A program made the position numbers and the translations under genes. Positions 35,402 through 43,643 of a stretch of DNA of 64,000 nucleotides are shown one piece after another. Every line of letters starts with the position of its first letter. The first letter of the stretch is position 1. Where the stretch lies: contig NZ_CADIKF010000029.1 in NCBI RefSeq assembly GCF_902859875.1, positions 25,702 to 89,701 on the forward strand. Direction: 5' to 3'. The stretch comes from Paraburkholderia solisilvae (lineage in GTDB: Bacteria; Pseudomonadota; Gammaproteobacteria; Burkholderiales; Burkholderiaceae). Under the pieces are notes generated by a model. It was not told where the DNA came from and made no database searches. It worked only from the letters and a program-made list of their open reading frames with translations.

Positions 35402-35413
35402 ATCCGATCGGAT
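35402..35413. promoter_or_regulatory. Palindrome in the nitrilase/LysR divergent region
   Basis: ATCCGATCGGAT is a perfect 12-bp palindrome between two divergent starts, and TCGATCGA follows at 35468. It may be the LysR site, but this sequence type is common in the genome. Confidence 0.3.
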
Positions 35414-35505
35414 TGATCGTGTGCCCCAATTGGACCGCCGCACAATCGATAAGTAAAATGAATCTTTCGATCGATTCGATCACCATCTGGAATGGAAGCC
35501 AGCGT

Positions 35506-36387
35506 ATGGAAATCAGACTGCTGCGCGCGTTTCTGACCGTCGCCGGCATCAGGCACTTCGGCCGCGCCGCTGACGCGCTGGCGCTCAGCCAGCCGGCGCT
35601 CAGCAAGCAGATCGCCGCGCTCGAAGCGAGCCTCGGCGCAAAGCTGTTCGAACGCGGGCGGCATGGCGCCGAACTGACCGTATTCGGCGCGACCTTTCTC
35701 GACGACGCCGAAGCCCTCGTGCGCAACGCCGATCACGTGCTCGCGCGCGCACGCGAGGCAAGCGGCGGCAAACGCGGGTTTCTGCGCGTCGGGCTCGGCC
35801 TGTCGACGCTCACGATTGCGCCGCGGCTGATCGCGGAGTTCCGGCAGCAGCACCCGGACATCAGCGTGACATTGAACGATCTGTCGTCGGCCGAACAGAC
35901 GCGGCGCCTGCTCAGCAGTCAGCTGGAGGTCGGCTTTGTGCGCTTGCCTGCCGCGCATGGGCTGTCCGCGTTCCGCGTAGTCGACGAGACGCTTGCACTG
36001 GCAGTGCCCGGGCATGTGAAATGGAAGCGCCTGCCGTCGAACCTGCAGGCGTTAAACGAACTCGGCCTGATCGCGCTATCGCGCCGTCAAGGTCCTGGGC
36101 TTGCCGCGCAGATCGACGAATGGTGCGGCGAGCATCATTTCGTCCCGAACATCGTGCAATACGCGGACGACATTCAATCGATTCTCGCCGCTGTCGCGGC
36201 CGGTGTCGGTGCGGCGTTTCTGCCGTCGCGCACGCAATATCTGCTGCGCGACGCGCGCATCCTGCCATTGCGCGGTGCGACCGCGCGCTGGCGGATCGGC
36301 CTCGCATGGCAGAGCGATCGCGACAATGCGGTTGTGCAACAGTTTGTCGAATTCGTGCGCGCGGACCTCGCACGCGGTGCGCATTGA
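35506..36387 (+). CDS. LysR-family transcriptional regulator
   Basis: The protein has 293 aa. HTH at about 1-60 (FGRAADALALSQPALSKQIA), ligand domain following. I chose the ATG at 35506 (MEIRLLRAF), the family's normal beginning. It is divergent from the nitrilase-like gene and convergent with a dehydrogenase gene; the nitrilase-like gene is the likelier target. Confidence 0.87.
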   Translation: MEIRLLRAFLTVAGIRHFGRAADALALSQPALSKQIAALEASLGAKLFERGRHGAELTVFGATFLDDAEALVRNADHVLARAREASGGKRGFLRVGLGLSTLTIAPRLIAEFRQQHPDISVTLNDLSSAEQTRRLLSSQLEVGFVRLPAAHGLSAFRVVDETLALAVPGHVKWKRLPSNLQALNELGLIALSRRQGPGLAAQIDEWCGEHHFVPNIVQYADDIQSILAAVAAGVGAAFLPSRTQYLLRDARILPLRGATARWRIGLAWQSDRDNAVVQQFVEFVRADLARGAH

Positions 36388-36414
36388 ACCAGGCTCAGCG
36401 TTCGACGCTTCGCT

Positions 36415-37527
36415 TCAACGTGCCTCGTATTGCGCAATCGCGGCATCCGTCATGCCCGCTGCGCGCGCGGCGTCGATGATTTGCGCCCAGCTCGTCATAT
36501 CGATTGGAACGCCGGTCTCGGTCCGCTCGCGGCGTGTCGCATCCTCGCGTTCGCCCGGCAGCAGCACTTCGTCGACACCTTCGACGCGGCGCGTCGCCTT
36601 CAACCAGTGGACGAATGCGTCCGCTTCCTTATCCTTGTCGGGGGCGTCAAACGCCGCCGGGTCGACGATCACCGACAACATGCAGTTGACGATCGCGTTG
36701 CTGGTGACGAGTGTCTCGGTGCGCGACGTAAAACCGCCGGACAACGCCCCCGCGAAAATCTCGCACATCGCGGCAAGCCCCGACCCTTTGTGTCCTGCCA
36801 CCGCGCCGCCGAATGCAAGCAGCGCGCCGTGCTGCCCTTCGCTGAACAGGGCGCCGGGGTCGCGGGTCGGCCGGCCGTCGACATCGATCAACACGCCCGC
36901 CGGCGTCTCGACGCCCTTGTTGAACGCGACGCGCACCTTGCCCGCCGCGACCGCGCTCGTCGCAAAGTCGAGCACCAGCGGCACGCGTCCCTCGCGCGGG
37001 AACGCCGCGCAAAACGGATTGGTGCCGAAGCGCCGGTCGATGCCGCCGAACGGCGCGACAAGCGGATCGCCCGCCACATTGACGAAGTGAAACGACACGA
37101 GCCCGGCCCGTGCGCATTGTTCAGCCCAATGGCCGATGCGCCCGATATGATGCGCGTTGCGCAGCCCGATCGCGCACACGCCGAGTCGTCTCGCGCGTTC
37201 GATGCCGCGTTCCATTGCTTCGAACGCGATAACCTGGCCAAAGCCGCGTGCGCCTTCGATCGTCAGCACGGCGCCCGCATCGCGCACGAGCTGCGCATGC
37301 GAGTTGAGCTTCAGTTCCCCTTCGCGGCACGCACGCATATAGCGCGGAATCATGCCCACGCCGTGCGAGTCGTGACCCGCGAGATTCGCCTCGACGAGAT
37401 GGTCGGCGACGAGCGCCGCCTCGCGCGACGCACTGCCCGCAGCCTGCCAGATCGACACGACAAACTCGCGTAGCGCGTCCATGCCGATAATCACTTCGGA
37501 ATACGGATCAATGTTATGTTTCGGCAT
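36415..37527 (-). CDS. YiaK/ComC-type NAD(P)-dependent 2-hydroxyacid dehydrogenase
   Basis: The protein has 370 aa, typical of the malate/L-lactate/ureidoglycolate dehydrogenase family, which lacks a Rossmann fold. Signatures are HDSHGVGMIPRYMRACREGE and HHIGRIGHWAEQCARAGLVS, then GTNPFCAAFPREGRVPLVLD. It oxidises a 2-hydroxyacid to a 2-oxoacid. The MFS importer 92 bases downstream on the same strand suggests uptake and oxidation of a sugar acid or similar compound. Confidence 0.86.
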   Translation of the reverse strand: MPKHNIDPYSEVIIGMDALREFVVSIWQAAGSASREAALVADHLVEANLAGHDSHGVGMIPRYMRACREGELKLNSHAQLVRDAGAVLTIEGARGFGQVIAFEAMERGIERARRLGVCAIGLRNAHHIGRIGHWAEQCARAGLVSFHFVNVAGDPLVAPFGGIDRRFGTNPFCAAFPREGRVPLVLDFATSAVAAGKVRVAFNKGVETPAGVLIDVDGRPTRDPGALFSEGQHGALLAFGGAVAGHKGSGLAAMCEIFAGALSGGFTSRTETLVTSNAIVNCMLSVIVDPAAFDAPDKDKEADAFVHWLKATRRVEGVDEVLLPGEREDATRRERTETGVPIDMTSWAQIIDAARAAGMTDAAIAQYEAR

Positions 37528-37619
37528 GAGCAGGGAGGATAAGGATGAATGAATCGCGCGCCGTAACAGCGCGCGGCAATGACCGATACCGTTACCGGCT
37601 CTCGCAACGGCTTATCGCG

Positions 37620-38918
37620 TTAAATATGGCGCGCGTACACCTGCTCGTCGATCGCATCGTCGCGTTTCGCGTTCAACGGCTCGACACGGCCCACCACGAA
37701 CAGATAACTCGCGGCGCCGAGCACGCAAAATACGCCTGCGACCACCAGCGGAATCGTGAACGAGCCTTTGGTCATTTGCAGCATCACGCCGGTAAACGTG
37801 GTGAGCGCGATGCCGGCCAGATTCGAGGCGAAGTTCTGTATGCCGGCGAGCGACGCGACGTGTTGCGGCGTCGGCGCGACGTCCGCCGGCAGCGACCAGA
37901 TGCTCGCCGCCGCGGCCGCGAGGCTGCCGTATGCGACCGCGAAGAGCGCGAGCATCTCGTAGACGCCCGGCACGACCGCGGTCAATGTAATGACCGACGA
38001 CAGCAGCATGCCGCCGACAATGCAGGTCTTGCGCGCGGCGGTCGCGCTCCACCCGCGCCGCACGAGCGCATCGGAGAGCCAGCCGCCAAACCAGCCGCCG
38101 GGAATCGACGCGATCGCAGGCAACACGCCCAGCGTGCCGAGCGACTTCAACGAGAAGCCGCGCACGTCGACCAGATAGCTCGGGAACCACGTGATAAAAA
38201 AGTAGATGACGAAGTTCAGGCAGAAGAAGCCGAACATCATCCCCCATACGGTGCGGTAGCGAAACAGTGTGCTCCAGCGAATGGCCGGCCCCGCGGGCTG
38301 CGCGTGCGCCTCGGTCTGTGCTGCGGCCGCTTTGCGCGTGGCGAACGCGGCATGCGCGGCCGGCTCGCGATACAGCGCGAGCCAACCGGCGATCCACACC
38401 AGACCCAGCACGCCGGTGATCGCGAACGACGCCCGCCATCCGAACGCGCCGATAATCGCTGCGACAATCGGCAGCGACAGCGCGGAACCGGTGCGCGAAC
38501 CGCTATCGTAGATGCTGGTTGCCAGCGCCCGTTCGTCGCGTGCGAACCATTGGCTGACAAGCTTCGCGCACGACGGGTAAGCGCCCGCCTCGCCCGCGCC
38601 GAGCATCAGGCGGCAACCGAACATCGCGGCGAAGCCGCTCGCCACCGCGGTCGCCGCGGTAAACACCGACCACCAGCCGACCGCGAGCGGCAGCGCGATA
38701 CGCGCGCCGATACGGTCGACGAACCAGCCGAACGGCAACTGCATCACTGCATAGGTCCAGAAAAAGCCGCTTAGCAGCAAGCCCATGCCGGCCGGCCCGA
38801 TGCCTAAATCCTTCATGATGTGCGGCGCGGCGACCGCGAGGTTCGCCCGGTCGATGTAGTTGACCGCGATCGCCAGAAAGCAGAAGAAAATCACCAGCCA
38901 GCGGGCCTTCTCCTTCAT
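37620..38918 (-). CDS. MFS transporter, anion:cation symporter type
   Basis: The protein has 432 aa with twelve predicted helices. The family motif NYIDRANLAVAAPHIMKDL opens helix 1, and GWFVDRIGARIALPLAVGWW follows helix 2, as in glucarate/galactonate-type transporters. It imports an organic acid across the inner membrane. AGGAGG precedes the ATG. It lies upstream of the dehydrogenase gene on the same strand and probably shares its function. Confidence 0.85.
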   Translation of the reverse strand: MKEKARWLVIFFCFLAIAVNYIDRANLAVAAPHIMKDLGIGPAGMGLLLSGFFWTYAVMQLPFGWFVDRIGARIALPLAVGWWSVFTAATAVASGFAAMFGCRLMLGAGEAGAYPSCAKLVSQWFARDERALATSIYDSGSRTGSALSLPIVAAIIGAFGWRASFAITGVLGLVWIAGWLALYREPAAHAAFATRKAAAAQTEAHAQPAGPAIRWSTLFRYRTVWGMMFGFFCLNFVIYFFITWFPSYLVDVRGFSLKSLGTLGVLPAIASIPGGWFGGWLSDALVRRGWSATAARKTCIVGGMLLSSVITLTAVVPGVYEMLALFAVAYGSLAAAAASIWSLPADVAPTPQHVASLAGIQNFASNLAGIALTTFTGVMLQMTKGSFTIPLVVAGVFCVLGAASYLFVVGRVEPLNAKRDDAIDEQVYARHI

Positions 38919-39619
38919 CGCGTCGTCTCCTCCTGAACCCGGCTGTCTCGTTGCGCGGGCGAGTTGCGGACTGCGGCCGGACCGTGTGTGACCGGCTGCG
39001 ACGGCAGCAGCCGGTATGCGGCGGGAATACTGCGGTGTAGTCCTGCTGACTGATGCGCGCTGAACTGCGCGTCCTGCGTACTGTGGATGGAACGGAACGT
39101 GCGGACTGCGTGTGTTGTGTTTCGACTGTGTTTCGACTGTGTTTCGACGCGCCGGACTGCGTGCGATAAATCACGGTGCGCGAACTGCGCCGCCTACTGA
39201 ACCGCATTGCATACGGTGCGCGTATCGCCGCGCGCCCGAATGTGTTCGGGCGGCTTCAGACCAAATTAAACGAGCGCTGCAACGCGGTCAACCGGGTAAT
39301 CCCTGGCAGCGCGACATGCGGCGATCTCGATTCTTGACGAGAGTGAGAAGGATAAAGCGCTGTAAAACCGGCGCGTCAGCTTGCGCCTGAAAGCCGCTCG
39401 AAGGCATCCATTGCACGTCCGCAGAACGCGAGTGCCGATGAGAAATAAGGCAAGCGCCACGACAGTGCAGGCGCCCTGCCGGTTAACGTGCGAAGCGCCC
39501 GTCGATGACGGACGCTTCAATGGCCTTCAATAATATTTCAGACGATCAGGATCGCGAAGCGCCTGCACAGCCTGCTTCGCGCAGCCTCACTTCGCGATCG
39601 GCCGAATGTCGGTACGCGC
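38919..39619. other. Long intergenic region
   Basis: About 700 bp without a believable gene. It has three tandem copies of TGTGTTTCGAC at 39116-39148 and several scattered ACTGCG repeats between about 38960 and 39200. The promoter of the MFS gene must lie at the left end. I see no tRNA, transposon end or terminator. Confidence 0.5.
39116..39148. repeat. 11-bp tandem repeat, three copies
   Basis: TGTGTTTCGAC repeated exactly three times in non-coding sequence. Confidence 0.9.
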
Positions 39620-40729
39620 TCAGAACGAGTGCTGGATACCCGCGTACACGCCGGACTGGCTATGTCCGATCAGCGGATTGTCCGTCCCCACCGTATCGCC
39701 CGCATTGTTCGCGTTCAGCCCGAAGTTCGCGGTATTGCTGTTCTGTACCGTTGCGATCTGGAAATCGAGCAGGGTCCGCTTCGACAGGTTATACGAGCCG
39801 CCAATCGTATAGAGCGTCGCGTTGCCCGCGCCCTTGTTCGCGTTCACGTGATACACGGCCGCAATCAGCGCCGCGGCAGGCGTGGCCTGCCACGTCACGC
39901 CAGCCCATTCATGATCGAGCGAGGTTGGCGAAACACCGGTGGTGGCAGGCGCACCGGAAGTACGGATGGCCTGATACGCGGCCTGCAACTTGAACTGGCC
40001 GAAGAACATGTTGACCGCCGCCGTGTACTCGCGGGACGCGGTGAACGGATCGTCCAGCAAGCCGTTCTGCGAATCGCGAATCTCGTCGTAAATCGCGCGC
40101 GCCTGTACGTGCGCAGTGGTGTACGTGAGTTGCAAGCCGGCCCAGCGCCCTTGCGGTGTCGTGCCGTTGCCGTTGAAGTTCGTCGCATTCGATAGCGCGT
40201 ACTGCCCGAACGCATCGAAGCCGCCGAGGTTCGGCGTCTGGTACGAAATCGTATTGCTCGAATGCAGCCAGTTACGCCCGCGCACCAGCGACGCCGACGA
40301 CCAGTTGGACTGACCGAACGGATCGAAGTCCCACACGCCGTTCGAGATAAACAGTTCGCGGCCGAGCAGGAATGTGCCGAAACGCTGGCTCGACAGGCCG
40401 ACGGTCGCATAGCGGTCGAATAGACCGTCAGTGCTGCCCTGACCGTTCATCGTATTGAATGCGCCTTCGAGGTGGAACACCGCAGCATACCCGCCGCCGA
40501 GGTCTTCCGTGCCTTTGAGGCCCCAGAGGCTCGTGCCCCAGTCCCCGCTTTCGGCGCGGAATCGTGAAGTTTCATGGGTCGCCGCGCCGTTCGCGCTGGG
40601 TCCCGCGGGCACACCGTTCATATATTCGATGCCGGCGTCGAGCCGGCCGTACAGCGTAATCGAAGATTGTGCGTGCGCTGCCGATGCGAGAAGCAAAGCG
40701 AGAACGCCTATGGCCGCGTTCTTTTTCAT
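39620..40729 (-). CDS. General porin (Gram-negative porin family)
   Basis: The protein has 369 aa. A signal peptide ends at AHA-Q (residue 20); the mature protein starts QSSITLYGRLDAGIEYMN and ends in the outer-membrane signature Phe (GVYAGIQHSF). It is a 16-stranded trimeric porin of the OmpC/Omp38 type common in Burkholderiales. AAGGAG precedes the ATG at 40729. It probably gives access to small organic acids, but no selectivity can be read. Confidence 0.92.
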   Translation of the reverse strand: MKKNAAIGVLALLLASAAHAQSSITLYGRLDAGIEYMNGVPAGPSANGAATHETSRFRAESGDWGTSLWGLKGTEDLGGGYAAVFHLEGAFNTMNGQGSTDGLFDRYATVGLSSQRFGTFLLGRELFISNGVWDFDPFGQSNWSSASLVRGRNWLHSSNTISYQTPNLGGFDAFGQYALSNATNFNGNGTTPQGRWAGLQLTYTTAHVQARAIYDEIRDSQNGLLDDPFTASREYTAAVNMFFGQFKLQAAYQAIRTSGAPATTGVSPTSLDHEWAGVTWQATPAAALIAAVYHVNANKGAGNATLYTIGGSYNLSKRTLLDFQIATVQNSNTANFGLNANNAGDTVGTDNPLIGHSQSGVYAGIQHSF

Positions 40730-41145
40730 TAGTGTCTCCTTATCGCGAACGGCTTGCGGAATATTCTTCGTCTGCCGCCGCGCAATTGGACCTTATAAGT
40801 GGTCAGTTCCTTTGAATATCCGAATCACAAGTTCTTTGTAACTTGCGACTCACATATTGGTACTTTCGTTAAACACGAACACAAACGTGATTTAATGGTC
40901 TTCGAATTAAATCACGTCGGAATTCTACACATTTTATGGCGGTATGCGATACGAATCAGACAACTTTTCGAAAAGAGATAAACGGACGCGCTGAACGCCG
41001 CCGTCACGCAAACGGCAAATAAACGCGCTGCGACCACATAATGGAGATATCGTGCAAACTGATAGGGTGGACCCGCCGGCGGCGCGACGGAGCGCCGAAC
41101 CGGAACCCGCACACCCGCGGATAACGCCGCCGGCAATGCCGCGCG
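40730..41145. other. AT-rich region upstream of the porin gene
   Basis: About 415 bp, clearly richer in AT than its surroundings, with no gene. It must hold the porin promoter. A perfect inverted repeat at 40885-40917 is listed separately; a smaller dyad AAGTT-N6-AACTT lies near 40831. Confidence 0.55.
40885..40917. repeat. Perfect 12-bp inverted repeat
   Basis: ACGTGATTTAAT and ATTAAATCACGT flank a 9-base loop. The arms are AT-rich and no T-run follows on the plus strand. On the minus strand a T-rich stretch follows, so it could end the LysR transcript, or serve as a protein-binding site for porin control. Confidence 0.7.
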
Positions 41146-42099
41146 CTACACCGCCTCTTTAGCGGATCTTTCCTGCGCCGGACGCACGGCCCATGACACC
41201 GGCTCAATCATTTTCTGCTCGATCATGGTGGTCCGCGCAAATTCGGCGAATGCGCTCACCGCGCGCGGAATATGTTTGCGGGTCAAATAGACGAAATAGA
41301 CGCGCAGGTCCCGATACGCGTAGCCGGGCAGCACTTCACGCAACCGGCCATCGCTCAGGTAGCGCTCCGACATGAATGTCGGCAGCAGTGCGACGCCAAG
41401 ACCCGCTAATGCGGCGGACAGTTGCGCGCGCGCCGTATTGACCTGAAAGTGGCCTTTCACCGAAACCTGCTCGCGGCCGCCCGGGCCATCGAGCCGCCAG
41501 ACGACGCGCGCACCGTTAATACCGGGCGAGACGATACATTCGTGCGACGAAAGATCGTCGCACGATGCGGGGGTACCGTGTGCCTGTAAATACGCGGGGC
41601 TCGCCACCAGCGTTTTCTGCGTCGAACCGAATTGGCGGGTGACCAGTGTCGGCTCGTCGATCGGGCCCGCGCGAATCGCGATGTCGATATTGCCGCCGAG
41701 CATGTCGATATACGCGTCGCTCAAATCGAACTCGAGATGTACGCGCGGATGGTCCGCGAGAAAGCGGCCGATCCGTTCCAGCGAAAACCAGTGAAAAAAG
41801 TCCGCCGGCGCCGCGACGCGAACCCGGCCGCAAATCGATTCGCCGGCATCGACCATTTCTCGGGCCGAATCCGCGAGCGCATCGACCTGTTCGGCGCACC
41901 GCTGGAAGAAGTCTTGTCCCGCGCCAGTCAGCGTGAGCCGCCGGGTCGAACGCTGCAGCAGCCGTACGTCCAGGTCGCGCTCGAGTTGCTGAATGCGCCG
42001 GCTGCAGGTGCTGGGCGGAATGCCGAGCCGCCGCCCGGCTTCGGCAAGACTACCCGCGCGAACGACTTGCACAAATAACGCCACGTCATTGAGGTCCAT
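41146..42099 (-). CDS. LysR-family transcriptional regulator
   Basis: The protein has 317 aa. HTH at about 1-60 (GSLAEAGRRLGIPPSTCSRR), ligand domain following. It is of the subgroup with a CrgA/DmlR-like beginning (MDLNDVALFVQVVRAGSLAE). No obvious divergent partner is adjacent, so its target is unknown. The ATG at 42099 matches the family start. Confidence 0.86.
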   Translation of the reverse strand: MDLNDVALFVQVVRAGSLAEAGRRLGIPPSTCSRRIQQLERDLDVRLLQRSTRRLTLTGAGQDFFQRCAEQVDALADSAREMVDAGESICGRVRVAAPADFFHWFSLERIGRFLADHPRVHLEFDLSDAYIDMLGGNIDIAIRAGPIDEPTLVTRQFGSTQKTLVASPAYLQAHGTPASCDDLSSHECIVSPGINGARVVWRLDGPGGREQVSVKGHFQVNTARAQLSAALAGLGVALLPTFMSERYLSDGRLREVLPGYAYRDLRVYFVYLTRKHIPRAVSAFAEFARTTMIEQKMIEPVSWAVRPAQERSAKEAV

Positions 42100-42238
42100 C
42101 GTCCACCGCGTCCTCATCCGCCCGATCGAAGCTCATTCTAGCTGCTGATCGTAAAACGCATCCTCTCCAAACATCCGATCAAAACAAAGGTGACAGCGAG
42201 CCGGTAGTGATCCTGAATGGCAGCGGCCCATTCAGCCA

Positions 42239-42766
42239 TTAATGATCGAGAATCAGCCAGTCGTCGAAGGTAAAGCCGCGCACCCGCACCGTATTCAGCG
42301 GCAATGCCATGCCGAGCTGGGCTCGCACTTTCTTGCGCAAGCGCATGACCGTCGTATCGAGCCGGTTCTGGTCATAGCTCAGATAGTGTTCACCGAATTC
42401 GTCGATTATTCTTTTTCTCGAAACAACCTCGCCTTTCTCTGTCAACGCGAATACCTTGATCAGCGTGAATTCGAGGCTGGTAAGCTTCGTTCTGCTGGTG
42501 TTCGGCGCAATCAGACTGCGCTGGTGCAATGACAGACGCCACGGCGGATTCACCCCGCGCGCGAGGTTCGCGATATACATCGGAAACGGATGATCCGGGT
42601 CGACCTGCCAGATGGTCACCGATTTACTCAGCGCGCCGCCATCCGAATCGATACCCAATGCATCCGCCGCGTGACCGTAATTGACCCGGTATCCCGCACT
42701 ACTGAATAAATCGCAGACTTCGCCCCTCTTGCGCACGTCGTCGTCGAGCAAAAGTAACGCCATCAT
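42239..42766 (-). CDS. Winged-helix (OmpR-type) regulator with degenerate receiver
   Basis: The protein has 175 aa. The C-terminal half (about 85-170) is an OmpR/PhoB winged helix (LTSLEFTLIKVFALTEKGEV, then DTTVMRLRKKVRAQLG). The N-terminus starts like a receiver (ALLLLDDDVRKRGEVCDLF) but the fold is cut short and I see no phospho-accepting Asp strand. It is likely not controlled by phosphorylation. GGGGTAA precedes the ATG at 42766. It is downstream of the transporter-like operon on the same strand, separated by 229 bp. Confidence 0.75.
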   Translation of the reverse strand: MMALLLLDDDVRKRGEVCDLFSSAGYRVNYGHAADALGIDSDGGALSKSVTIWQVDPDHPFPMYIANLARGVNPPWRLSLHQRSLIAPNTSRTKLTSLEFTLIKVFALTEKGEVVSRKRIIDEFGEHYLSYDQNRLDTTVMRLRKKVRAQLGMALPLNTVRVRGFTFDDWLILDH

Positions 42767-42944
42767 ATTTACCCCGTTTTGTGTTGACACACGCACTTAT
42801 ATTCACGTGCGGCAAAACCGCTAACATGACAATTTATGACATTCGACGATCGGCTAATTAGATTGAGAAACTGGCTTCTGACCGCGCAATCAGGTCCAGC
42901 TATTCTTTTCGAATAAATATCGCGCAATGAGCGGCCCGGCAAAT

Positions 42945-42963
42945 CCGGTTATCGGTTAACCGG
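42945..42963. repeat. 7-bp hairpin downstream of the permease gene
   Basis: CCGGTTA-TCGGT-TAACCGG, 33 bases after the stop of the minus-strand operon. Without a T-run it is at most a weak terminator. Confidence 0.5.
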
Positions 42964-42995
42964 GTTACATTTATTCGGGAGTGAAGGCTTCGGTT

Positions 42996-43643
42996 TCACA
43001 CGCGCGGGACGATACGCCGGCCGGCATGCCGCGACAGCGTACGGATCAATACCGTAATCGAATAGCAGAACAGAAAGAACCAGGCCATCGCATACAGATA
43101 GACCCACAACATCATGTCGGTCTTTCCCGCCGCGGCAATCACCGTATTGCAGCGGCTCACCAGTTCGGGCACGCCGATAACGGAAGCGGTCGACGACGCC
43201 ATCACGACGATCACGAAGAAATTGCCCCAATTCGCGATAAAAAGCAGCGCCTCATGGTGCTGTCCTTCGCGCCACGCGTGCCGCGCGCGCAGCAGGTTGT
43301 CGGAGACGAAACCGGCCACCGCCAGCGCAAGCGCCAACGACGCCTTCAACCACGCAGGCAACGGAATGGATCCGATGCCGCCGGGCAGCTCGAACGCGCC
43401 GGGCAGCATAAACACCAGATAAAACTGGAACACGAAGGTCGGCACATTGCGCATCAGCTCGGTCGCACCGGCGCCGGTCCTTGCGAGTGCGGCGCGCGGC
43501 GACATGCGCCACGCGGCAAGCACGCTTCCCGCCACGGTGCCGAGCGACATCGCGGCAAGCGATATCGCGATGTTCCAGATAAAACCGCCGGCCAGAAAAG
43601 GCGTCCATTCGACGAGTTGCGTCACGACCTCAGGCGCGTGCAT
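42996..43643 (-). CDS. Amino-acid-type ABC transporter permease
   Basis: The protein has 215 aa with four to five membrane helices and belongs to the HisM/GltK-like permeases (MRNVPTFVFQFYLVFMLPGA is the conserved substrate-side loop). The EAA-type loop that contacts an ATPase is weak. It overlaps the upstream fusion gene by 14 bases and is the third gene of the operon 47417-42996. It probably pairs with the permease half of the upstream gene as a heterodimer. Confidence 0.8.
   Translation of the reverse strand: MHAPEVVTQLVEWTPFLAGGFIWNIAISLAAMSLGTVAGSVLAAWRMSPRAALARTGAGATELMRNVPTFVFQFYLVFMLPGAFELPGGIGSIPLPAWLKASLALALAVAGFVSDNLLRARHAWREGQHHEALLFIANWGNFFVIVVMASSTASVIGVPELVSRCNTVIAAAGKTDMMLWVYLYAMAWFFLFCYSITVLIRTLSRHAGRRIVPRV

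Noticed and set aside
36430..37473. Plus-strand frame of 347 codons opposite the 2-hydroxyacid dehydrogenase
   Set aside because: It has the composition typical of antisense frames in high-GC DNA, while the minus-strand frame has clear family motifs.
37545..38774. Plus-strand frame of 409 codons opposite the MFS gene
   Set aside because: No membrane segments or motifs; Arg/Glu/His-rich shadow of the transporter gene.
39266..39520. Small minus-strand frame in the long spacer upstream of the porin stop
   Set aside because: No ribosome site, and the hydrophobic patch is too short to be a convincing membrane protein.
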